A stretch of 37,614 bases of DNA from Caecitellus pseudoparvulus (Eukaryota > Bigyra: Bicosoecida), in NCBI GenBank assembly GCA_965644315.1, contig CBFFRQ010000119.1:1-37614 (forward strand). The letters run 5' to 3'. This document shows positions 23,420 to 30,590 of the stretch, piece after piece. The position numbers and the translations under genes are program-made. The stretch's first letter is position 1. Every line of letters starts with the position of its first letter. The notes below the pieces were generated by a model. That model made no database searches, was not told the DNA's origin, and saw only the letters and a program-made list of their open reading frames with translations.

Positions 23420-25031
23420 ATGTTGGCTGCTGCAAGTCGCTCTGTGGCAGGCGCCGCCCGCAGTGCAGGGCGCTTGGCTGTCGCTCGTGCAGGTGAGGGT
23501 GCCAGCGGTCACCACGCCTGCGCCCTGCAACGCTGGCCGTGCCTCACCCAGTGCACCCTACGCGACTGCAGGCGCCGTGTACACCTCTGAGTACAGCAAC
23601 ACACTTGCCCCCTCTGTTGGGTCTTCCGCCCCTGTCGGTGAGTCGAGCGCGCCGGCGTGTGTGGTGCAGCGGGCGTTTCACTTGGGAAACTCTCCGCGCG
23701 TAGGGCACGCCCAAACCTGCATTCCCCGGTGCATGAGCACTCTGAGCGCGGCCACGGCGTCGCTGAAGTTTGTGCCAGGGTTTTTCGAGTTCTCTTTCAC
23801 CCTGCCTCAGGCGGGTGCCGACCAGCGCATGGTGGTGGCAGTGCCGCACACAGCCACCGTTGCCACAGCAGAAGCCATGTTGTCGGCATCAGGCGCCGCC
23901 TCCCTCATGGGGGCGCGTTTCCTGGGCCCCGACCAGGAAAAACTGACCGCCAGCACCAGCTTGCACGCAGCCCTGCAAAACGCAACGGTGCTGTACCTGC
24001 AGGCGGGCGAGTCAACAGACCTGCTGCCCGTGCCGGTGCCTTCGTATGTCGGCGGCGCCTATGGAGTGCAGAGCGCGGCATCTGGCTACCACCGCTTGAA
24101 CGTGCGGGAGATCATGCAGAAGGGCGCCTTTGTGCGCACACGGCGCCGCCTGCAGGCCCTCGCGAAACGCACCATCTCCTGGGACGAGTTCGTGCGCGTT
24201 GCAGACGAGAACGGCGTCAGTCGGGGGGAGGCTGAGGATTTGAGCGCAGCGCTGCACACAGCGGGCGTCATTTTGCATTTCCGGAACCACCCCGACGAGG
24301 GCATTCGGAACACGGTGTTCCTGCAGCCCGAGGACGTGATTGACTCTGTGTTCGGGGCGTACGGGCTGGAGGGGCCGGTGGAGTCACTGGTGAACGCGGA
24401 ACGCAGCAAGGTGGAGGAGCAGTTGAAACGCATCCAGGCAGCCCTGGACGCCCGGCGGTCAGCGAAGCAAGTGGTGGACGCGTCAGCCGCCAGCACTGCG
24501 AAGCTGTTCAACGTGGGCGTGCTGGTGTCGTACAGCGGCATGATGGGGTTCATGGTCACCATGACGTACTCCGTGCTGTCCTGGGACATCATCGAGCCTG
24601 TCACGTGGGCGCTAGGGCAGGGCGCCGTCATCTCCGGCTACGCCTGGTGGCTGCTCACGCGCAAGGAGCTGGAGTTTGAGAACATGTCCGCTGTGGTGCG
24701 GCAGTGGCAGCAAGCGCGCCAGGCGAAGCGTGCGGTGACGTCAGGCGCTGACGCCGTGGATGAGGGCCTGGCGGAGGCCATGGCGGGTGTGGGCGGCCCC
24801 GTGGGAGACCTGGAGGTGGACATCGCTAACCTGGAGGCCGCCGAGGCCCGCTGCCGTAAGCGCCTGGAGCTGCTGTCCATGACGCGCTTCTCCCCCGCCC
24901 TCACCACCGTGTACGACACGCTGCGGACACCGGCGGGTACGGAGATCCTGGCACAGGCGGCGGCCGTGACCAGCAGCACGTCCGACGACGCGGAGGCGGC
25001 GGTGGGGCGCCTCATCCACGCGGCCCGCTGA
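23420..25031 (+). CDS. MCU: Mitochondrial calcium uniporter pore subunit (MCU)
   Basis: Forms the Ca2+-selective channel of the inner mitochondrial membrane. Exon 1 (23420-23492) encodes a textbook presequence, MLAAASRSVAGAARSAGRL, with Arg and Ala/Ser and no acidic residues. A 79-nt intron (GTGAGG...CTGCAG) leads to exon 2 (23572-25031). Total 510 aa. The MCU core is unmistakable: TM1 LFNVGVLVSYSGMMGFMVTM, the pore helix WDIIEPVT at residues 362-369 (canonical WDIMEPVT, keeping the D and E of the selectivity filter), and TM2 VISGYAWWLLTRKELEFENM. Upstream are the beta-rich N-terminal domain and a coiled coil (VNAERSKVEEQLKRIQAAL); a second coiled coil follows TM2. A 33-nt GTGAGT...CAG stretch at 23639 could mimic another intron but is too short and is left coding. 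Confidence 0.93.
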
Positions 25032-25101
25032 GGCGGCGGGGGCGGGGGCGGTGTCCCCCCCTCCCGCCAGGCAGTGTCTCCCAATGCACACGGTGTGACA
25101 C

Positions 25102-25103
<2 letters not shown>

Positions 25104-25135
<32 letters not shown>
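25104..25135. repeat. (GGC)n trinucleotide tract between two convergent 3' ends
   Basis: 32 bp of uninterrupted GGC lies in the 107-bp gap between the MCU stop (25031) and the PRPF31 stop (25139). It would be GGC-rich in an MCU 3' UTR and GCC-rich in a PRPF31 3' UTR if the transcripts overlap. Confidence 0.95.
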
Positions 25136-25138
<3 letters not shown>

Positions 25139-26842
25139 CTACTTGCCAGCGCCCGCTGACGGCACTGTGGAGAAGCTGCCGCTGCCGAAGTACTTGGCGT
25201 TGGCGGCCTTGACTCGCTCCGCGGCAGCGTCGGGGTTCACCAGCTCCATGCCCTGCACGGGAGTGAAGGCGATGGTGGAGGCGAGGCCGTGCGTGGCGGC
25301 GGAGGCTGCGCCGGCGTCCACCCGGCGTTTCTTGAGGATCTTCTGGTTGGCAGCCTTGACGCGGACGCCGCCCCCCACGTCCTGGTTCAGCATGCCGCGG
25401 TCCATGCCCATGGCGACGTCTCCATATTCCGCAGCACTCTCCGACGTCGACAGGCGGTTCGCTGCCTTGCGCACCGCCGTCAGCCCCAGGCGCTCCTTCA
25501 ACGCACGGTACCGCCGCCCTCCACGCTTGCGGGAGGGCTTGTCGTCAGGGCGTGGCCGGGGCTTCACGGTGCGTGAGGGGGGGGGCGCCTGGCGCCGCTC
25601 CAGCTCCGAAGCAATTTCCGCAACGTACTTCTGCCCCACGCTGCCGTCGGGCGCGCCCTGCATGCTGTCCACGCGTGCCGCCAGGACGACCTTGTTGGCC
25701 ACCAGCTTGCCCGCCTTCAGGCGCAGGTCGGGGGGGGCCGTCCCCACCACAGGCGCGCCGTACACCACCCCCCGGTGCAGGCTAGCAGCCCGGGCGGACT
25801 GCCCCCCCAGCGCCTTGCGCTCCTGCCCCAGCACCTGCACCGTGCTGCCGGGGATGCGGGACAGCGCCACCAGTCCGCCGGCAATGCCGATGAGCTGGGC
25901 GGCGATGGTGTGGCCCAGGATGGCCGTGACGTTGGGCGCCACCACCGCCATGAAGGACTCGATGAAACGCAGGAAGGCGCCCTTCTCCGCCAGCAGCGCC
26001 TGCACCTCGTCGCACGCCTCGCGCACCGCCTGCAGGTCGGCGGCAGGCAGGGTGCCGGTGGCGCTGGCGGAGCCCGTGATGGTGATCACCATCACCACAC
26101 TCTGCGGCAGCACCTCGCCCAGCGGCTCGGCCAGCGACGCCATGTCCGTCTCATTGCCGATGATGCGCACGGTGTTGACGAACTTCACGACGTCCGGCAC
26201 GATCTGCTCCAGCTCCGGGAACTTGTCCGCGTACACGTCTGCGATGAAGCGGTGCAGCGCCAGCACCTCCTCCTGCATCGCGTGCATGGTGGCGTTGGCA
26301 GCTACCATGGCCTTGTACGTGGGGTCCAGCTCCAGGGGCTTGCTGAGGGCGTGGCCGACGTTGCCTGCCGCCAGGCGGTCGCGGATTTCACGTAGCTGCG
26401 CCTGGTACTCGCTGCTGCTGCGGATGGCCTTGATGCTGCGCAGGCGGGCGCCTGCCGAGGAGGGTGCGGAAATCGCTCCGCCACCCTCGCCGGCCTGTCC
26501 GCTGCCCTGCGCACTGCCGGACGCAGCGGGCTGCACAGACGCGGCAGAGGGTGTAGAAGATTGCGCTGCTTTAACTGTTTCACCCTCCCCTGTCGTCGTG
26601 GCTTCCGCTGTGGCCTGGGCTGGTGGCCCAGACACTTGCCCTGGTTCGCCCATCGCCGGTGCCGCGCCGGTGGCCCCCCCTTCCCCGCCCCCCTTCTCCT
26701 CCTCCTCTTCGTCATCTAGGTCCGCTAAGAAGTCCTCCTCCAACAGTGTCGGCTCGGCCAGTGCCTGGGGTGGTGTGTGAGTCGCGTGCGTGGGTGTGTG
26801 CCGGCGTCTGTTGGAGTGTATGGGCGGGGTGCCACGCACCAT
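25139..26842 (-). CDS. PRPF31: U4/U6 small nuclear ribonucleoprotein Prp31
   Basis: Binds the U4 snRNA 5' stem-loop with the 15.5K protein and holds the U4/U6-U5 tri-snRNP together for spliceosome activation. The product matches the family from the acidic start (LLEEDFLADLDDEEEEE) through the NOSIC/Nop region (AVVAPNVTAILGHTIAAQLI, GGLVALSRIPGSTVQVLG, GVVYGAPVV) to the basic C-terminal domain (RKRGGRRYRALKERLGLTAVRK, EYGDVAMGM). The Ala/Gly/Ser-rich insert after residue 20 is unusual. Start: ATG 26842-26840 is followed at once by GTGCGT, and a CACCCCAG acceptor lies at 26765, implying an exon 1 that carries only the start codon and a 75-nt intron, giving M-A-L-A-E-P-T. Because 75 is a multiple of three and stop-free, the same stretch could be retained as 25 coding residues. 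Stop is TAG. Confidence 0.93.
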   Translation of the reverse strand: MVRGTPPIHSNRRRHTPTHATHTPPQALAEPTLLEEDFLADLDDEEEEEKGGGEGGATGAAPAMGEPGQVSGPPAQATAEATTTGEGETVKAAQSSTPSAASVQPAASGSAQGSGQAGEGGGAISAPSSAGARLRSIKAIRSSSEYQAQLREIRDRLAAGNVGHALSKPLELDPTYKAMVAANATMHAMQEEVLALHRFIADVYADKFPELEQIVPDVVKFVNTVRIIGNETDMASLAEPLGEVLPQSVVMVITITGSASATGTLPAADLQAVREACDEVQALLAEKGAFLRFIESFMAVVAPNVTAILGHTIAAQLIGIAGGLVALSRIPGSTVQVLGQERKALGGQSARAASLHRGVVYGAPVVGTAPPDLRLKAGKLVANKVVLAARVDSMQGAPDGSVGQKYVAEIASELERRQAPPPSRTVKPRPRPDDKPSRKRGGRRYRALKERLGLTAVRKAANRLSTSESAAEYGDVAMGMDRGMLNQDVGGGVRVKAANQKILKKRRVDAGAASAATHGLASTIAFTPVQGMELVNPDAAAERVKAANAKYFGSGSFSTVPSAGAGK

Positions 26843-27123
26843 GGTTGGGCGATTGCTGTGTGGGGCGAGTGTGCGGGGGAGAGAGTGCTCGCCAGGGCAA
26901 AGACACTGCCCAGGCGGTGTGCGGGGGCGGGGCTGCTTCCCTGGCGCAGTGGGGCGGCAGGCAGTGGAAAGTGTCTGATGAGCGCCACTGCGGGGGACGG
27001 TCGTGCTGATGCTGGCCCGTTGCCTCGTTTCCGCACGGACGAAGGGCTGGGCGGGGTGCGTTCCCAGCTGCGTCGCGAGAGTGTGAGCCAGCATAGCGCA
27101 GCCGTCTCTCAGCACCTAACGGT

Positions 27124-27700
27124 GCATCCGAGCACTATGAGGGAAGGCGAAGTGGTCTGGCGTGCACGAAGGAATCAGAACAGCCCTTGAAGAACCACGG
27201 AAACATCCGGTTCATGATTCGTTGAGCCAGGTGGGTGGCAGATTGTGTGCGGAGATATGTGGGGGAGTCAACGCTGTTCCTTTTCTCTGGATCACCGAAC
27301 CAGGCAGCGTCTCTCCAGCTCTGGGCGACGTGTCTGCGCTCGCCTCCCCAATGGCCGCATTTACCTTCCTGCAGCGTACCAGGTCACGGGCCTGTATCGC
27401 GCAGTCAGCGGATGGGCGGGGTCCCAGCACGGTCCCAGCATGCTGCAAGCAGCAGCGCAGGTGAGCAGCCCAGTCCAATCTCGGCGGCAGCTGTGTTGCG
27501 CGACAGATCTGGGGCAGCAGCTGCGAACGGCACGCAGCGGGTGAGGAGTACAGGGAGTCAGGCATGGGCCAGCGTGAGAGACTGGGCGCACATCGCTGCT
27601 GTACATTCCAACTGCTGCGCTACAGCCTGCCTCGTTGGAGCACCTTGGGTCCACGGCGAGACTGCACGCTGAGAACCCTCACTATATCAGGGTTGGAGAC
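27124..27700. repeat. Dispersed repeat copy R1
   Basis: Shared with R3 (37304 onward) over its first part and with R2 (30225-30590) over its later part. A 64-bp stretch (27365-27428) is identical to 37551-37614. It lies directly on the 3' side of the left NTPase gene. The right boundary, near 27660-27708, coincides with the deletion that removed the nuclease region of that gene. No transposase and no clear terminal repeats are visible. Short open frames here are not supported as genes. Confidence 0.8.
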
Positions 27701-27828
27701 CTTTACCCATCGTTGCCGCACAGCACTGACTCGTGGGTGGACCGCACAAGCACACCTCCCATGGGGCTCTTCATCATCGCTGAGTCATTGACACTGGGCA
27801 TCTCAGCCTTGCTCGCTGTCGTCTGCAT

Positions 27829-29490
27829 TCACGCCACAGTGTCAGGGTGCACAGCCGCGCACATGTACTTGCGGTACGCTTGCAGGGTGCCCAGGCTCAG
27901 ATCACCGGGGTGGAGCACAAGCCACCCAGCATCCATGGCAGTGTTGACGCACTGCAGAGCGGCAAGGGCTGATGCCTGGTGAGCGGCGCTGCCACCTGCT
28001 GCAGCTGCAGCCTGTTGTGCCTGGCGGGCAATGCACGCTTCAAGGGACCTGTTGAACGCTCTCCTGGTCACGGTGTACCGCTCAGAGCGGAAGGTGAGCA
28101 GGGTGTCCTTGGCCAGCTGCTCTTTCTTCTCATGTGGCAGGATCTCCAAAAAGGCACCCAACGCCAGGTTGAGCGTGGGTGCACAGTGACCAGAGACAGC
28201 TTTGCGTGCAGTTCCTTCCATGAATACTGGCCATGTCCATGGCTCCCGACATGCGCGAACAAGCTTGCGCGCCGCGTTGGCGAGATCTCGGGGTGTTTGC
28301 CCATACTGCTCCATGATGTGCACCAGGAAAGCGTCCAGCTTCTGTTCAGGGCTTGCTCCAGCATCTCCCTTCCAGCCCCCCAGGCACAGCTTATCGAGAT
28401 CCCTCGCCACCCGAAGCGCCTCCTCCGACGGCTGCTGGTCAAGGTGGCGCCGGAAGAGGGAGAATGAGCGGTCCACCTTCCTGCACATGTGCGTGAGGAG
28501 GAAGGCCATGAGGGACGTGCGGCTCCAAGCAGGCCCCCCCACGCGAGTGCACTGTAGCAAGGCCTTGTTCCAGTTCTTTCGAAGCTCGTGATGTGTGAAG
28601 CGGGGCGGGAACTCATGAGGACCTCCGTCGTCTTCGAACAGTTGGTCGGCACGCTGGAAGGCTGTGCACAAGAACACGCCAACAGCAGGGTACCTCAAGG
28701 ACAGTAGCTGCCGCAGCTGGAAGCACCACAGGTCTGCACATTCCCGTGTGAAGTGCTGGCCCTGGAACAGGCAGTCGGCCCCGTCAATGAGCACAATGAC
28801 GGCGATGTTGGCTTCTCTCAACACGGCGCTCGCCAGGCCCAGCCAATCGTCTGTTTCTTCGTCGACTAGAACTGCGCACACCTCAGGCGACAGCTCTGAG
28901 GGGGCAGCGCTAGCAGCATCGCCCTCTGCTGACGCCATGGCCAGCAGGTGCTCCACATCAACCCTCCCCCGAGGTTCGCCATGTGCAGCGCTGGCCAGCA
29001 GCCCCAGCACCCTCGTGACAGACTCACACCCTTTCAGCTCTGAGAGCTTGCTTGCGACTGACCCAAGTAGCCATTCATAAAAGCTCTTAGTGTTGGAAGG
29101 CTTGTGCACCGCAAGGTTGATGCTGCAGCACAGGGTGTGCCTGTCACCTCTCGCTCTGGCGTTCCTCACAGCTGCCTGCCTGGCATATGCCTCCTGCAGG
29201 TGGGTCTTCCCAACGCCGCTGGGACCTGTCAGGAGGTAGGCTTGGGGCCCTGTGGCCTGACTGTGCAGTTCCTCCACCATATCCGTCAGATTTTCTAAGG
29301 CTGGCAGCAGGTGATCAATCGGCACGAAGGGGTGGGTGGCGTCGGCTGCCATATCAGCCAACCAAGCCTCGTCCTCCTTGGGTATGGCTTGATGAGTGCA
29401 TACGGGCTGCGTACCAGCACACATCTTCTCAAAGGGACCAGGTTGTTGTGTGCCACGTAGGGGATGTGCGAGAGCAGCTGCTTCTTCCAT
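27829..29490 (-). CDS. P-loop NTPase, truncated paralogue lacking the nuclease domain (left copy)
   Basis: 553 aa from ATG 29490. Walker A GPSGVGKT is at residues 89-96, with Walker B AVIVLIDGAD and a sensor-like VGVFLCTAF further on. From 27886 to 29365 the DNA is almost identical to 31555-33034 (constant offset 3669), with clustered differences near 29051-29110. Outside that block both ends diverge. At the 3' end, VHPDTVA then TGA aligns with VHRDITT-W of the full copy, so the stop replaces a Trp. Recognisable but decayed sequence continues past it to VLCGND, after which about 0.75 kb that encodes the nuclease in the other copy is missing. The N-terminus (MEEAAALAHP) is unrelated in sequence, and another frame upstream is also open, so the start is uncertain. 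It could be an NTPase-only protein or a decaying copy kept alike by conversion. Confidence 0.7.
   Translation of the reverse strand: MEEAAALAHPLRGTQQPGPFEKMCAGTQPVCTHQAIPKEDEAWLADMAADATHPFVPIDHLLPALENLTDMVEELHSQATGPQAYLLTGPSGVGKTHLQEAYARQAAVRNARARGDRHTLCCSINLAVHKPSNTKSFYEWLLGSVASKLSELKGCESVTRVLGLLASAAHGEPRGRVDVEHLLAMASAEGDAASAAPSELSPEVCAVLVDEETDDWLGLASAVLREANIAVIVLIDGADCLFQGQHFTRECADLWCFQLRQLLSLRYPAVGVFLCTAFQRADQLFEDDGGPHEFPPRFTHHELRKNWNKALLQCTRVGGPAWSRTSLMAFLLTHMCRKVDRSFSLFRRHLDQQPSEEALRVARDLDKLCLGGWKGDAGASPEQKLDAFLVHIMEQYGQTPRDLANAARKLVRACREPWTWPVFMEGTARKAVSGHCAPTLNLALGAFLEILPHEKKEQLAKDTLLTFRSERYTVTRRAFNRSLEACIARQAQQAAAAAGGSAAHQASALAALQCVNTAMDAGWLVLHPGDLSLGTLQAYRKYMCAAVHPDTVA
27886..29365. 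repeat. Left copy of a 1.48-kb near-identical block
   Basis: Matches 31555-33034 in the same orientation without indels. I found single differences at about 28490 and 29340 and two short clusters at about 29050-29073 and 29101-29113. Similarity drops abruptly at both ends. Confidence 0.9.
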
Positions 29491-30224
29491 GCCTGAGAGT
29501 CAATGCGAAGATCGTGCCTTCGTCGTTTGCGCGGCAACGCAGGCTCGAGCGCACGCGAGCGGCACCACGCCATGCCATGAGACTGCACTCACTGTTGACT
29601 TTGAGTGTCGAAATGGACGTTTGGAGGTGTAGTCAAGAGAAATGGCCGCAGATTCGCCAGACAGGGCGCTGGTAACGTGTGGCCTGCGGAAATTGAGCAG
29701 CCACCGACGTACGACGCAACGTGCAGTGTGCGCAGCCAGAGGGAAGGCAAATCGCAGGCAAGGCCGGGAAAGGGTATATTGGCACAGGGAGAGAGCACAA
29801 AATTGTCCGTGAGCAGGTTTGCGGTTTGTGGATTGTGGCAGGGAGTGGACTCCACTCAGCAGAGTGGTGCCAGTGGTGGGTGAGAGAGGCTGGAGGGGAG
29901 GGGGGTGCCGTGGCCGCAGTGACACGGGTGGGCTCACTGGCCCGCTTGGCAGTCTGTGTGCTGCCTTTGGACCGCATGGAGGGCGTGGTGGGCGTTGATT
30001 GACCGGAGAGGTGCACCTCTAGCGAGGGTGCGGCTGGCACTTCGAGGAAGCGGGCGGTGCGACACCGCGGCAGCCCACCGCACCTGTCAGATGGACAGGG
30101 TGTTTGCGGCTCAGTTAGGGCTATCATGGTGCAGCTTGAGCCTCCTTGGCGTGCACTGGGGGGATCCAACTGGATCTGTGCTTGATTCCGAGGGCTGTAC
30201 AGGTGGTGTGTGTGTTAGACTACG
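29491..30224. promoter_or_regulatory. Upstream region of the left NTPase copy, plus unassigned spacer
   Basis: About 29580-29872 is alignable with 33330-33648 upstream of the right copy. Shared blocks include ACTCACTG, GAGTGTC, GGTGTAG-CAAGAG-AATGGCC, CGCAGGCAAGG, GAAAGGGTA and TTGGCACAGGGA. This points to a common promoter or 5' leader. On the minus strand the last block reads CCAATATACCC in this copy, a weak TATA-like match not kept in the other. In 29873-30224 I see no supported gene or element. Confidence 0.5.
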
Positions 30225-30590
30225 CGAGTCCAGTACTGTGCGACTGGACTGCGCGCTTGCGCCCCCTGACTGCAAAAAGCTTCCTGCAGCGTGCCAGATC
30301 ATGGACCTGTGTCGTCCAGTCAGTGAGTGGGCGGGGTCCCAGCAGGGTTCCAGCATGCTGCAAGTAGCAGCAGCGCAGGAAATCAGCCCAGTCCACTCTG
30401 TGCGGCAGCTCCTCGCGCGACAGATCTTGGGCAGCAGCGGCGAGCGGCAGGCAGCGGGTGAAGAGTGCAGCGTACCAGGTACGGCGCAGGCGTGAGAGTC
30501 TGGGCGCACGGTGCTGCTGTGCATTCCAACTACTGTGTTACAGCCCGCTTTGTTGGTGCACTCTGGATCGGGGAGACGGTCCGTCGTGTG
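30225..30590. repeat. Dispersed repeat copy R2
   Basis: Aligns with R1 (about 27320-27670) and, at its start, with R3 (about 37487-37614). Shared blocks include CTTCCTGCAGCGT, GGGCGGGGTCCCAGCA, CCAGCATGCTGCAAG, GCGCGACAGATCT and GCATTCCAACT. It overlaps the 3' end of the full NTPase-nuclease gene, whose TAA (30538-30540) lies inside it, so the repeat probably belongs to the same unit as the gene. Confidence 0.8.

Noticed and set aside
23639-23671. A second MCU intron (GTGAGT...GTGCAG).
   Set aside because: 33 nt is less than half the length of the other introns here, and the frame is open across it.
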